This document shows, piece by piece, positions 7,254-16,729 of a stretch of 64,000 nucleotides of DNA; the first letter of the stretch is position 1; each line of letters begins with the position of its first letter. The stretch covers positions 186,001-250,000 of the forward strand of contig CBFDCC010000004.1 in assembly GCA_965603205.1 (NCBI GenBank), given 5' to 3'. Both the position numbers and the translations under genes were made by a program. Below the pieces are notes generated by a model. That model made no database searches. It saw only the letters and a program-made list of their open reading frames with translations, and had not been told where the DNA came from. This DNA is from Temperatibacter sp965603205. Its GTDB lineage: Bacteria > Pseudomonadota > Alphaproteobacteria > Sphingomonadales > Kordiimonadaceae.

Positions 7254-8714
7254 ATGAACACATCACGCGCACCATATCAAACGGCGGGTCTAGTTTTAGG
7301 GCCAGTTTTATTCACTCTATTGATGAGCATGTCAGCACCAGCTGGTATGAGCGATTTAGCGTGGAATGTGGTGGCACTGTCAGCCCTGATGGCGACATGG
7401 TGGGCAACGGAGGCTATTCCTATTCCCGCCACTAGCCTGTTGCCGATTATCATGCTGCCCTTGATGGGTGTGGCGACCAGCAAAGAGGCATCTCTGCCCT
7501 ATAGTAGCCCTGTTATTTATCTATTGCTGGGTGGTTTTATCGCCGCAATGGCCATGCAACGCTGGGGACTACACAAACGAATTGCCCTGAACATTCTTGC
7601 CCGCGTGGGTGATCAGCCCGCTGCGCTCATTGGTGGTTTTATGGCCGCCAGCGCTATTTTGTCCATGTGGATATCTAATACAGCGACGACCCTGATGATT
7701 ATCCCCATCGCGCTAACGGTGTCAGAGACGATACTCGGCGAGAAGGCAACCAGTCACCGCTTTACCCTTGTGTTATTGATTGGTTGCGCGTGGGCGGCCA
7801 GCATTGGCGGCCTCGGCACGATTATCGGCACACCGCCTAACCTGTTTGTTGTCGCCTTTATCGAGCAAACAACTGGCCGTGAAATCTCATTCGGTGAGTG
7901 GATGATGTTTGCCGTGCCTGTGGTCATCGTTATGGTGCCAACGGCGTGGTTCGTGCTGACTAAGATCGCCTTTCCCTTTAACACCGACACAGTTAAGGGC
8001 GGCAGTGAGGTTGTCCAAGCAGAGCTTTTAAAGCTTGGCAAGATGTCTAGCGCTGAAAAGCGCGTTGCCTATGTAATGGGAGCCATGGCCTTTATGTGGA
8101 GCTTCCGCCTGCTCATGGTAAAATCAGCTTTCATCACCGACTTGCTACCGTTCATGGCGTATCTAAAAGACACCCATATTGCCGTTATTGGCGGCCTTGC
8201 CATGTTCTTAGTGCCATCAGGCAACAAGGATAGCATATCCCTATTAAACTGGGCAGAGGCTGAACGCCTGCCGTGGGGCGTTATTCTGTTATTTGGTGGC
8301 GGGCTTAGTCTTGCTAGCGCTATTCAAGCCACTGGCCTTGCCTTGTGGCTAGGTGAGAGCATGTCAATCATGGGCACGGCGCCGTTAATACTGGTGATGT
8401 TCGCCATTGTTACTATGGTAATTTTTCTGACAGAACTGACCAGTAATACCGCCACAACCGCAGCCCTCGTGCCCGTTATGGCGGCGCTTGCCGTAACCAT
8501 CAATGTTGACCCTATTTTGCTCGCAGCCCCAGTTGCTATGGCCGCGAGCTGCGCCTTCATGCTGCCCGTTGCGACGGGACCAAACGCGGTGGTTTTCTCA
8601 ACGGGATATATTCAGGCACCGCAAATGATCCGCGCAGGGATTGTGCTAAACATCCTTGGCACCTTCATCGTCACAGGTATTTGCTACGCGCTTGTGCCGT
8701 ATGTGTTTGGGTAG
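7254..8714 (+). CDS. DASS-family sodium:dicarboxylate symporter
   Basis: Inner-membrane transporter of the divalent anion:Na+ symporter (SLC13) family, expected to import C4-dicarboxylates such as succinate, malate or fumarate with sodium. The 486-residue protein is hydrophobic throughout, with roughly 11-12 membrane segments. Both family signature motifs are visible: SNTATT near residue 141 and again near 396, the Ser-Asn-Thr loops that bind substrate and sodium. ATEAIPIPATSLLP (about 52-65) is another family landmark. AGGGAAG lies about 11 bases before the ATG. The gene stands alone, converging with the sulfotransferase-like gene only 3 bp away. The exact substrate cannot be read from sequence. 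Confidence 0.9.
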   Translation: MNTSRAPYQTAGLVLGPVLFTLLMSMSAPAGMSDLAWNVVALSALMATWWATEAIPIPATSLLPIIMLPLMGVATSKEASLPYSSPVIYLLLGGFIAAMAMQRWGLHKRIALNILARVGDQPAALIGGFMAASAILSMWISNTATTLMIIPIALTVSETILGEKATSHRFTLVLLIGCAWAASIGGLGTIIGTPPNLFVVAFIEQTTGREISFGEWMMFAVPVVIVMVPTAWFVLTKIAFPFNTDTVKGGSEVVQAELLKLGKMSSAEKRVAYVMGAMAFMWSFRLLMVKSAFITDLLPFMAYLKDTHIAVIGGLAMFLVPSGNKDSISLLNWAEAERLPWGVILLFGGGLSLASAIQATGLALWLGESMSIMGTAPLILVMFAIVTMVIFLTELTSNTATTAALVPVMAALAVTINVDPILLAAPVAMAASCAFMLPVATGPNAVVFSTGYIQAPQMIRAGIVLNILGTFIVTGICYALVPYVFG

Positions 8715-8717
8715 GGA

Positions 8718-9617
8718 TTACTTAAACCGTGCCATTAACTCAGCGCGTTTACTGCCCTCAAAGACGGGTAATTCATAACTATGCGCCAAATCATAGGCCA
8801 TGGATAGTTGATCCATTGGGGCGGCAAGACCAGCCTTTGCAAAGACCTGTGCAAGTTCACCCATATCGGGCCAGTTTTTATTTTCCCGCAGGAAGAAGAT
8901 CACATCGCGGCATGCAGGGCCAACGCTGAGGTTTAAGCCCATGCAGACCATCGCACGAAACAAATTAACATTCGCGGGTGACAGGCTGGCATTACCGGCT
9001 AGTTCACCTTCTAGCTCAAGACCAAATAGATCGCTCACATGATCGACAGATAAATCACTCACTTGCCCCACATGCAAACAATCATCCACGCCAGCCCGCG
9101 CGGCATCGCTTAAAATACGATCATAGCTGAAGCTATCCAGATCAAGGCGAGAGACAAAGTCATTGAAACTACAGCGCTCGCCCCGCGTCACGCGAAAAGC
9201 ATATAGGCTTTCGATCAAGCTATCTTGCGGCCTAAGCATCATCACAAGGCGTAAATCAGCCTTCATTTTCTTGCGTACTGTAGCGAACCTCTTAAATAAA
9301 TTAGCACTACCAGCATATAAGCTATGATCCTTCACACCCACCATGCGACCAAGGATATTTTCTTCACTGATGATAAGCTTGCCCTCAGCTGATAATCGCT
9401 TAGCAAGCCCAGACACGCGCCGCGCCATAAACGGATTAAGGCTGTTATATTGATATAAAGCATTCAACGTTCTAAAATCAGCATCATGCTTTTTAGGGCC
9501 GCGAAACCACAGGTCATAACCCGCTTTTTTAAGGGGCTTACGGTTCGCCTTCAACAATAATTGAATGGCCGTCGAGGCACAGCGGTGTGCGCCAATATGA
9601 ATGATAATTTGTGACAT
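8718..9617 (-). CDS. Sulfotransferase-like protein
   Basis: The N-terminus IIIHIGAHRCASTAIQLLLK (residues 4-23) resembles the phosphosulfate-binding loop of bacterial sulfotransferases, which bind PAPS with a Gly-x-x-[Arg/Lys]-x-[Gly/Ala]-[Ser/Thr]-[Ser/Thr] pattern just after a beta strand. The rest of the 299-residue protein has no motif I can name with certainty; SEENILGR (about 86-93) and LVMMLRPQDSLIESLYAF (about 123-140) fit the second PAPS-contact region of that fold. No signal peptide or membrane segment is visible, so it is probably cytoplasmic. It is a single gene, convergent with the DASS transporter and divergent from dapF. The acceptor is unknown; the family call is moderate and the enzymatic activity is inference. 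Confidence 0.6.
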   Translation of the reverse strand: MSQIIIHIGAHRCASTAIQLLLKANRKPLKKAGYDLWFRGPKKHDADFRTLNALYQYNSLNPFMARRVSGLAKRLSAEGKLIISEENILGRMVGVKDHSLYAGSANLFKRFATVRKKMKADLRLVMMLRPQDSLIESLYAFRVTRGERCSFNDFVSRLDLDSFSYDRILSDAARAGVDDCLHVGQVSDLSVDHVSDLFGLELEGELAGNASLSPANVNLFRAMVCMGLNLSVGPACRDVIFFLRENKNWPDMGELAQVFAKAGLAAPMDQLSMAYDLAHSYELPVFEGSKRAELMARFK

Positions 9618-9712
9618 AAGGGCATATAGCCTGTGGAAAAGTAAGAAGTAAAGCGCCTAAACTGCTATATTATTATAGACTCTAACACCTAAGACCCCAT
9701 ATAAGGCGCCAT

Positions 9713-10537
9713 ATGAGTAAAGACGCAACATATACACCGTTTAAAAAGATGCATGGCCTTGGCAATGATTTCATCATTTTTGACGCACGGGCTGATGACA
9801 TCACCTTGTCATCAAAGGCTGTAGCACGTCTGGCAAATAGACGGCGCGGTATTGGCTGTGATCAATTGATTATTATGCGAGCCTCAGAGCGCGCTGATAC
9901 CTTCATGGAAATATGGAACGCTGATGGTAGCAAGGTCGCAGCTTGCGGCAATGCCACGCGTTGTGTTGGTCGTATATTGCTAGATGAAACGTGTAATGAA
10001 AAAGTGACCATCCAAACGGATGCAGGTTTTTTAACGGCTATCAACCAAGGTAAGAATATCAGCGTGAATATGGGTCATGCCCGCCTAGAGTGGGAAGAGA
10101 TTCCGCTTATAGAAAAAGCCGATACTATAACCACAGACATCGAAATAGAAGGCCTGCCAAAACCTGCTTGTGTAAACATGGGCAATCCCCACGTCGTATT
10201 TTTCATGGACCGCGTTATTAGCGATGATGACCTATCCCGATTTGGCGCAATGTTAGAGCATCACAGCATGTTCCCCGATCGCGTGAATGTCTCCTTTGCC
10301 GTTCAAGCGGGCGCAACGATTAGACTACGCGTATGGGAGCGCGGCGCAGGCATAACCCAGGCTTGTGGCACGGCGGCTTGCGCTAGTGTCGTTGCAGCCA
10401 GTCGTCGCGGTCTTACCTCCCGCGCGGCAATTGTCACGCTGGATGGCGGCGACCTACAGATTAAATGGCTTGATGATGGCACTGTGCAAATGACAGGCGA
10501 CGCCAACCTTTCTTATGAAGGGGAGATCCAGTTATGA
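9713..10537 (+). CDS. dapF: Diaminopimelate epimerase
   Basis: PLP-independent racemase that converts LL- to meso-diaminopimelate for lysine and peptidoglycan synthesis. The 274-residue protein starts with the family pattern KMHGLGNDFIIFD (about 9-21). The two catalytic cysteines are visible in AACGNATRC (about 76-84) and QACGTAAC (about 223-230). An AAGG lies 8 bases before the ATG at 9713. Its last four bases ATGA overlap the start of mtaB, and mtaB is followed at 3 bp by ftsY, so dapF-mtaB-ftsY form a tight operon, a common alphaproteobacterial order. Confidence 0.97.
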   Translation: MSKDATYTPFKKMHGLGNDFIIFDARADDITLSSKAVARLANRRRGIGCDQLIIMRASERADTFMEIWNADGSKVAACGNATRCVGRILLDETCNEKVTIQTDAGFLTAINQGKNISVNMGHARLEWEEIPLIEKADTITTDIEIEGLPKPACVNMGNPHVVFFMDRVISDDDLSRFGAMLEHHSMFPDRVNVSFAVQAGATIRLRVWERGAGITQACGTAACASVVAASRRGLTSRAAIVTLDGGDLQIKWLDDGTVQMTGDANLSYEGEIQL

Positions 10538-11826
10538 GTAATAAAGCAGAAGTCCTTACCTTTGGCTGTCGGTTGAACGCATACGAATCCGAAGTGATGC
10601 AAAATCACGCTGATAGTGCGGGCCTAACTGATGTTGTAATCGTTAATACTTGCGCTGTAACAGCAGAAGCTACCCGTCAAGCACGTCAAAGCATCCGTAA
10701 AATGAAGCGCGAGCATCCTGACAAGAAAATCATTGTCACAGGTTGTGCGGCCCAAGTGGACCCTGCGCAATTTGCCGAAATGGACGAAGTAAGCAGCGTT
10801 CTAGGCAATCAGGAAAAGCTAGAGGCTAAAAGCTTTAGCAACCTATCACTGGATGGCGAGCAAAAGGTTAGCGTCAATGATATATTTGATGTGAAAGAAA
10901 CCGCTAATCATATGATTGATGGTTTCTTGGACCGAGCGCGTGCCTTTGTACAAATTCAAAATGGCTGTGATCACCGCTGCACCTTTTGTATCATTCCTTA
11001 TGGGCGTGGTAACAGCCGCTCTGTGCCGATGGGCGAAAGCATTGATCAGATCAAACGCCTTGTGGCGAGGGGCTATAACGAGGTCGTGTTAACGGGTGTT
11101 GATATCACCAGTTACGGCGCAGACCTGCCCGGCACACCAACGCTGGGTAATCTGGTTCAAAAGATTTTAACCCTTGTGCCTGATCTACCGCGTCTTCGCA
11201 TTAGCTCCATCGACAGTATCGAGGTTGATGAACCATTATATGACGCCATCATTAGCGACAAGCGCCTGATGCCACATCTGCATCTAAGCCTGCAAGCTGG
11301 TGACAATATGATCCTAAAGCGGATGAAGCGCCGCCACATGCGCGAGCAAGCGATTGAATTTTGTAGTCGCGTATCAAAGGCGCGTCCCGACATGGTTTAC
11401 GGCGCTGACATCATTGCAGGTTTCCCCACAGAAACCGAAGAAATGTTCACCAACAGCCTGAAATTAGTTGAAGAATGTGATTTAACATGGCTGCATATAT
11501 TCCCCTATTCAGAGCGCGAAGGCACGCCAGCAGCCCGCATTCCCAATAGCGTACCAAAGGCTGTGCGCAAGGAACGCGCAGGCAGGTTACGTGCCCTTGG
11601 TGAGCTACAAATAACGCGGTTGTTTAAGCGCGCAGAAGGTCGCACTGATCGTTTACTGGTTGAACGCGTGGATGGCAGCGGCCTTATCACAGGCCATACG
11701 GAACAATTTATTCCCATAGCGCTTGAAACTGCGGCATTAAATCTCAATATAAAAGCTGGCGACTTGCTGGATATTAAATTAGCGTCATTGTCAGACAAGG
11801 CAATGACGGGGACTATAATAGGATAA
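10534..11826 (+). CDS. mtaB: tRNA t6A37 methylthiotransferase MtaB
   Basis: Radical-SAM enzyme that adds a methylthio group to threonylcarbamoyl-adenosine 37 of tRNAs reading ANN codons. The 430-residue protein has the N-terminal MTTase domain with cysteines in FGCRLN (about residue 11), NTCAVT (about 40) and GCAAQ (about 71), the radical-SAM cluster motif CDHRCTFC (about 145-152) and a C-terminal TRAM-like region. It is distinguished from the paralogue RimO further along the window by its shorter length and lack of the RimO-type start. The ATG overlaps the dapF stop by four bases, which implies translational coupling. Confidence 0.93.
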   Translation: MSNKAEVLTFGCRLNAYESEVMQNHADSAGLTDVVIVNTCAVTAEATRQARQSIRKMKREHPDKKIIVTGCAAQVDPAQFAEMDEVSSVLGNQEKLEAKSFSNLSLDGEQKVSVNDIFDVKETANHMIDGFLDRARAFVQIQNGCDHRCTFCIIPYGRGNSRSVPMGESIDQIKRLVARGYNEVVLTGVDITSYGADLPGTPTLGNLVQKILTLVPDLPRLRISSIDSIEVDEPLYDAIISDKRLMPHLHLSLQAGDNMILKRMKRRHMREQAIEFCSRVSKARPDMVYGADIIAGFPTETEEMFTNSLKLVEECDLTWLHIFPYSEREGTPAARIPNSVPKAVRKERAGRLRALGELQITRLFKRAEGRTDRLLVERVDGSGLITGHTEQFIPIALETAALNLNIKAGDLLDIKLASLSDKAMTGTIIG

Positions 11827-11829
11827 ACT

Positions 11830-12849
11830 ATGGGCTGGCTCTCAAAATTCACAAAGACATCTGATGAAACAGTTGGCGAATCTGTTGAAGCACCCGAAGT
11901 TGCGCCAGTAGAGCCTGTTGCGGAACCCGAGACAAAGAAAAGCTGGTTCTCGCGTATGAAAGATGGGCTGCAACGCTCATCAAATGCCATATCAACTGGC
12001 GTTAGCGATATTTTCAACAAACGCAAGTTAGATGCTGATACGTTAGAAGAATTAGAAGACCTGCTCATCACCACCGATCTAGGTGTCTCCGTTGCGGCTA
12101 AGTTAACGACAGCATTATCTAAAGATCGTTTTGATAAGGAAATCGACGACGCGGAAGTAAAAGCAGTTTTGGCTGAGGAGATTGAAAAAATTCTCGCCCC
12201 TGTCGCCAAGCCGCTAGATATTAATCGCGGTAACAAGCCCCATGTAATTTTAATGGCGGGCGTTAACGGTGCTGGTAAAACCACCACCATCGGCAAGCTG
12301 GCCAAACAATTTACTGAGCAAGGCAAATCCGTGATGCTGGCCGCAGGAGACACATTCCGCGCCGCAGCCGTAGAGCAATTAGTCGTATGGGGTGAGCGCG
12401 TAGGCGTACCCGTTGTGACAAAGGAACTGGGATCAGACGCAGCAGCTCTTGCTTATGAGGCGCTAGACCGCGCGATTGCAGATAATGTTGATGTGTTACT
12501 CATTGATACCGCTGGTCGTCTGCAAAACCGCAGTGAGCTTATGGACGAATTAGCCAAAGTCGTGCGCGTTATCGGCAAGAAAATACCTGACGCCCCCCAT
12601 GACACTGTGATTGTTTTAGATGCTTCAACGGGTCAAAATGCCATTCATCAAGTAGAAGTTTTCCAAGATATTGCAAATATTTCTGGCATCGTTATGACCA
12701 AGCTAGATGGGTCGGCGCGCGGTGGTGTATTGGTTGCTTGCGCTGAAAAATTTGCCCTACCCGTCCACGCCATTGGTGTAGGTGAAAACATTGAAGATCT
12801 ACAAGCCTTTAACGCCAAAGACTTCGCCGAGGCCATCGTAGGTTTATAA
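11830..12849 (+). CDS. ftsY: Signal recognition particle receptor FtsY
   Basis: SRP-family GTPase that docks the SRP-ribosome complex at the inner membrane. It has 339 residues: a short acidic A region rich in Glu, Val and Pro (about 10-40), the four-helix N domain, and a G domain with GVNGAGKTTTIGKLA (about 143-157), GDTFRAAAVEQL (about 172-183), DTAGR (about 226) and TKLDGSARGG (about 290-299). The A domain is short compared with E. coli, as is usual in alphaproteobacteria. It is the last gene of the dapF-mtaB-ftsY operon; I see no clear intrinsic terminator after it. Confidence 0.96.
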   Translation: MGWLSKFTKTSDETVGESVEAPEVAPVEPVAEPETKKSWFSRMKDGLQRSSNAISTGVSDIFNKRKLDADTLEELEDLLITTDLGVSVAAKLTTALSKDRFDKEIDDAEVKAVLAEEIEKILAPVAKPLDINRGNKPHVILMAGVNGAGKTTTIGKLAKQFTEQGKSVMLAAGDTFRAAAVEQLVVWGERVGVPVVTKELGSDAAALAYEALDRAIADNVDVLLIDTAGRLQNRSELMDELAKVVRVIGKKIPDAPHDTVIVLDASTGQNAIHQVEVFQDIANISGIVMTKLDGSARGGVLVACAEKFALPVHAIGVGENIEDLQAFNAKDFAEAIVGL

Positions 12850-12924
12850 TTTCTTAACAAATATTTAAACTGGCTGATTTCTTGCATCTCTTTTCGCAAT
12901 ATTAAATTATTTGCGAGAGACATC

Positions 12925-13920
12925 ATGTTAGAAGATGAACAAATCGAATTTTTCCTTAGCGCTATTGTGGATTCACGGTTCAAACCAGACCTTGAGGATA
13001 AAACCTATCTCAATAAATTTGGCTCAGCCATTGTTGGCATTTTAAGCAGAACTAGCGAAGATGAAGAAATATCAAGTGGCGACCGCGCTTTGATCATGAA
13101 ATCTTTTAAGGTTGGCGCCAAACAAAAGAATAACTTTATCGCCTGCATATGTAATAGCGGCCTGTATAAAATAACAGGGAAAGTTAGCTATTTAAAAAAG
13201 GCTACACAGATACTCCGCAGCAGCCGTGGCGAAGATTTAACAGTGAGCATTGGCAATCTAACTGCCCTTAATGAAATGCTGTCAACCGATGACATGGATG
13301 AAAAATCCAACCATAAAAAATATATCAACGCGGCATTATTTGACGCAATGAATGCTAATATTAGCCCACGTTATCAGGCGGCATTAACAACCGCTGGTCA
13401 ATCATTAGATATGGCGACAAATGAGCCACAGGTCGGACGCATTGCCATTATCACATCTCAATTTATTGACCCAGATGACAGCGCAACATTAGATGTTTTA
13501 ACGCTAGCGGAAAAAATTAAGGTCGAGCTTAACCAAGAAGTTTTGATCGTCAATACCTATGACCACCGTGACACAAATTCGGGTTGCATGATCCCAAGCC
13601 AATTATACACAGTGCATAAACATTATAGTGACGCCGATGACATTACCAATAATGATCATAACTATTTCTTCCACCAGCCAGCGCATAGCTTTGACATTGA
13701 AAGCAATATTGTTAGCTGTGTGAAGGCTATCACTAATTTCGCGCCCAGCGCCATCGTCTCCTATAGATCACCTGACATGCTAGGTGAGGTATTTACCGAT
13801 ATCGTGCCTGTTATATCAGCCTGCGACATAGACCAAGACGTACTGATGGTAGATATTAAAAGCCATTGCAGTGACAAAGATATAGGGGTAGATACAGAGC
13901 AGTTCGCAACCGCTTCCTAG
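12925..13920 (+). CDS. Protein of unknown function, possible glycosyltransferase-like domain
   Basis: I do not recognise this 331-residue protein. The N-terminal 130 residues are mostly helical and charged, starting MLEDEQIEFFLSAIVDSRF. From about residue 170 a Rossmann-like segment begins (VGRIAIITSQFIDPDDSATL), followed by EVLIVNTYDHR (about 205-215), a NYFFHQPAHSFD stretch (about 249-260) and IVSYRSPDMLGEVFTDIVPVI (about 280-300). This pattern faintly recalls the N-terminal half of some glycosyltransferases, but the C-terminal donor-binding half would be missing. No signal peptide is seen. A GCGAGAGA sequence lies just before the ATG. A DUF4396 gene follows 11 bp later on the same strand, so they may be cotranscribed. 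Function unknown. Confidence 0.8.
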   Translation: MLEDEQIEFFLSAIVDSRFKPDLEDKTYLNKFGSAIVGILSRTSEDEEISSGDRALIMKSFKVGAKQKNNFIACICNSGLYKITGKVSYLKKATQILRSSRGEDLTVSIGNLTALNEMLSTDDMDEKSNHKKYINAALFDAMNANISPRYQAALTTAGQSLDMATNEPQVGRIAIITSQFIDPDDSATLDVLTLAEKIKVELNQEVLIVNTYDHRDTNSGCMIPSQLYTVHKHYSDADDITNNDHNYFFHQPAHSFDIESNIVSCVKAITNFAPSAIVSYRSPDMLGEVFTDIVPVISACDIDQDVLMVDIKSHCSDKDIGVDTEQFATAS

Positions 13921-13931
13921 AGGATCAGTTT

Positions 13932-14402
13932 ATGCTGCATAGTCTTGCTACCCGTATCTTGCCTAGCTTTTGGCATTGTCGTCACACATGGCTAAAAAGC
14001 GCCCATAATACAAAATGGTGTCTCATTGGCTGTGCGGCTGGTGATTTTGGTACCATTGCGTATTTTCAATATGCTGGCGCAAGTCTATTTGGTGTAGAAT
14101 TCACAGTCTTGATGATTATGGCGCTTGCCACCTTCAATGGCCTACTGACATCTATCATCCTTGAGACCATCATATTGCGGCGCGCTGGCATGGATATGGT
14201 ATCTGCGCTAAAAACTGCCTTTGGCATGAGCTTTATATCGATGATCGCCATGGAAATTGCCATGAATATCACTGACTATGCGCTGACGGGCGGGGCGATT
14301 ATCACATGGTGGGTATTACCCATAGCGCTGTTTTTTGGTTTTATAACGCCTTGGCCCTATAATTATTGGCGCCTAAAGAAATACGGCAAGTCTTGTCATT
14401 AA
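13932..14402 (+). CDS. DUF4396-type membrane protein
   Basis: The 156-residue protein contains CLIGCAAGDFGTIAYFQ (about 33-49), the hallmark of DUF4396 proteins, followed by three or four hydrophobic segments. Its job is not established. An AGAGGATC sequence precedes the ATG. The gene begins 11 bp after the unknown 331-residue protein. No metal or enzyme motif beyond the cysteine and aspartate of the family signature is obvious. An inner-membrane location is inferred from hydrophobicity. Confidence 0.75.
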   Translation: MLHSLATRILPSFWHCRHTWLKSAHNTKWCLIGCAAGDFGTIAYFQYAGASLFGVEFTVLMIMALATFNGLLTSIILETIILRRAGMDMVSALKTAFGMSFISMIAMEIAMNITDYALTGGAIITWWVLPIALFFGFITPWPYNYWRLKKYGKSCH

Positions 14403-14487
14403 GTTGAAATCTCTACACCAGCTACTAATCGCAATAGTATGATGGTTGGTCTTTCCGTACCCTATGAAAATTAATACTTCCTCATTC

Positions 14488-15150
14488 TTAACTAATATTA
14501 GCTGCATCCACGGGTACTATAACTTTAAACACGACACTTTTCTTTAAATGTTTTAACCACACGCCAATAGTCCATAGCCAAAATAAGAAAAGGCTTATCG
14601 TAGTGTAAAGCCATTGAAACTTTAGCTCACCACCACTCTCATTATAAAAAGAACTATTCGCATAAACCATTCCTATAAGAAAAGTGCTTGTAATTAATGC
14701 CAGTTGAACAAAATTTCTATTAATTGGCTTAGTCTGGCGATTTGCGTAAACATAAGCATAAAGGCTAAAAATAATTATCTGAACCATACACACAAAATAC
14801 GAAAGCCAAAAATTCCAACCATTGCCTACAGCATCTAGTTCGGGTTCAATTGCTCTGCCAGTTGAGACCAAACATACCACAGCAGCAGACAAACTAAATG
14901 CTCGCGAAAATTTAATCTGATCATCATATTCTTGATCATTAAAACATGGCATATCGTACAATGATAGATAAGTACAATAGATAAGCAGTAAAATGATGGG
15001 AAAAAATATTATTGCCCAGTTAAATTCCATAGAGGCAGAAAGTGTTAGTGAAGTAACCCCGAATGCTATTACAGCATAATAAGGGGATTTAGTTGGACTA
15101 AAATATGCCATCACAGTTTGGGCAAAAGATAATGCGGCTGAAACACTCAT
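14488..15150 (-). CDS. Unknown integral membrane protein
   Basis: The 220-residue protein has about six hydrophobic segments (around residues 22-40, 45-65, 85-100, 112-132, 147-163 and 178-197) and no motif that I recognise. It starts MSVSAALSFAQTVMAYFSPT with AAGGAAC upstream, which supports the start. It sits alone, convergent with the DUF4396 gene and divergent from rimO. Nearby DNA looks more AT-rich than the neighbouring housekeeping genes, which could hint at later acquisition, but I did not measure this. Confidence 0.75.
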   Translation of the reverse strand: MSVSAALSFAQTVMAYFSPTKSPYYAVIAFGVTSLTLSASMEFNWAIIFFPIILLLIYCTYLSLYDMPCFNDQEYDDQIKFSRAFSLSAAVVCLVSTGRAIEPELDAVGNGWNFWLSYFVCMVQIIIFSLYAYVYANRQTKPINRNFVQLALITSTFLIGMVYANSSFYNESGGELKFQWLYTTISLFLFWLWTIGVWLKHLKKSVVFKVIVPVDAANIS

Positions 15151-15391
15151 TATTTGTTCCTTTTAATACTAATTAATAAAAGCCAATAAAGTTTAATCTA
15201 CTATTATTCTATTGGTACGTGACCCACTTTTTACTTTGGCGTCATTCTAATAATTAAAATTAAATACTATATATAGGTGTGTAATGCAATCATTTTTTTC
15301 GTGTAGACTGTTGATGCCTTTAACTAAATTTTACTATTCATTTATCCCCGCTTCATGTATACCCGCCCCTAAATTAAACGCAGGTAGATAT

Positions 15392-16714
15392 ATGTCACAT
15401 ACTATTCCCAAAATCGGTCTCGTATCACTCGGTTGCCCAAAGGCACTGGTTGATAGCGAGCGCATCATCACGCAGCTACGTAGCGAGGGTTATGAAATAG
15501 CCGCTGATTACGCTGGTGCTGATGCTGTGATCGTCAATACCTGTGGTTTTATCGACAGCGCAAAGGAAGAAAGCTTTGAGGCGATCAAGGAAGCTTTAGC
15601 TGAAAACGGCAAAGTGATTATCACAGGTTGTTTAGGCGTTGACGAGCAAGCTGTGCGCGAAGTAGCACCTGATGTACTCGCCGTCACAGGCCCTCACCAG
15701 TATGAACATGTTGTTGCCGCCGTCCATGACGCGGTAAAACGCCCGCACGAGCCTTATCTCGATCTAGTACCGCCAGCAGGTTTAAAGCTGACGCCGCGCC
15801 ACTATGCTTACCTCAAAATATCAGAGGGCTGTAACCACCGCTGTAAGTTTTGTATTATCCCAAGCTTGCGTGGGGATCTGGTTAGTCGCCCCATAAATGC
15901 TGTGTTGCGCGAAGCCGAGAAACTAGCTGACGCAGGTGTACGCGAGTTATTGATCGTATCACAGGATACCAGCGCGTATGGCGTAGATACCAAACATGCC
16001 AGCGCAGAATGGAATGGCAAGCAGTACCGCGCCCATATGACAGACCTATGTGAAGGTCTTGGCGAGCTGGGTATATGGTCACGCCTGCATTATGTATATC
16101 CCTACCCCCATGTGGATCAGGTAATCCCGCTAATGGCAGAAGGCAAAATCCTGCCCTATCTGGATATTCCGTTTCAACATGCCAGCCGCAGTGTGCTGAA
16201 AGCGATGAAACGCCCCGCCAACGAGCATAAGGTGTTAGAGCGCATTCAAAGCTGGCGCAAAATTATACCTGATCTGACCATACGCTCCACATTTATCGTC
16301 GGCTTCCCGGGCGAAACCGAAGAAGATTTTGACTATCTGCTCCAGTGGATGAAGGAAGCTCGCATCAACCGTGCTGGCGCCTTTAAATACGAAAACGTTG
16401 AGGGCGCTCAGGCGACCAGCCTGCCAAATCACGTTCCTGAAGAGCTAAAGCAAGAGCGTTTTGAACGCTTTATGGAAGCGCAGGCAGCAGTATCATCTGA
16501 GCTACTGGAAGAGCGTGTTGGCACCATCCAAGGCGCTATCGTTGATGATATGGACGGTGACACCGCCATTGCCCGCACGTGGGCCGACGCACCAGAGATC
16601 GACGGTCAACTATTCATCGATGACGCCTTTGAGCTAGAACCAGGCGATATGCTGGACGTTGAGATCACAGGCGCGGACGATCATGATCTATACGGTAAAA
16701 TCCACAGAGGGTAA
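15392..16714 (+). CDS. rimO: Ribosomal protein S12 methylthiotransferase RimO
   Basis: Radical-SAM enzyme that methylthiolates the conserved aspartate of ribosomal protein S12. The chosen start at 15392 gives 440 residues, matching the E. coli enzyme, and begins MSHTIPKIGLVSLGCPKALV. An earlier ATG at 15284 would add 36 residues unlike the family. Motifs: cysteine positions in LGCPKA (about 14), NTCGFI (about 49) and GCLG (about 83); the radical-SAM motif CNHRCKFC (about 149-156); a TRAM domain at the C-terminus. It is convergent with the dehydrogenase gene, 15 bp apart. Paralogous to mtaB earlier in the window. Confidence 0.95.
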   Translation: MSHTIPKIGLVSLGCPKALVDSERIITQLRSEGYEIAADYAGADAVIVNTCGFIDSAKEESFEAIKEALAENGKVIITGCLGVDEQAVREVAPDVLAVTGPHQYEHVVAAVHDAVKRPHEPYLDLVPPAGLKLTPRHYAYLKISEGCNHRCKFCIIPSLRGDLVSRPINAVLREAEKLADAGVRELLIVSQDTSAYGVDTKHASAEWNGKQYRAHMTDLCEGLGELGIWSRLHYVYPYPHVDQVIPLMAEGKILPYLDIPFQHASRSVLKAMKRPANEHKVLERIQSWRKIIPDLTIRSTFIVGFPGETEEDFDYLLQWMKEARINRAGAFKYENVEGAQATSLPNHVPEELKQERFERFMEAQAAVSSELLEERVGTIQGAIVDDMDGDTAIARTWADAPEIDGQLFIDDAFELEPGDMLDVEITGADDHDLYGKIHRG

Positions 16715-16729
16715 GTTTGGGTTAAGAGC

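Noticed and set aside
11505..12353. 282-residue open frame on the minus strand
   Set aside because: It lies fully antisense to mtaB and ftsY, both certain genes; its serine/valine/leucine-rich translation is typical of a shadow frame.
15284..15391. N-terminal extension of rimO
   Set aside because: The 36 extra residues are not like RimO, and the start at 15392 gives the normal family length.
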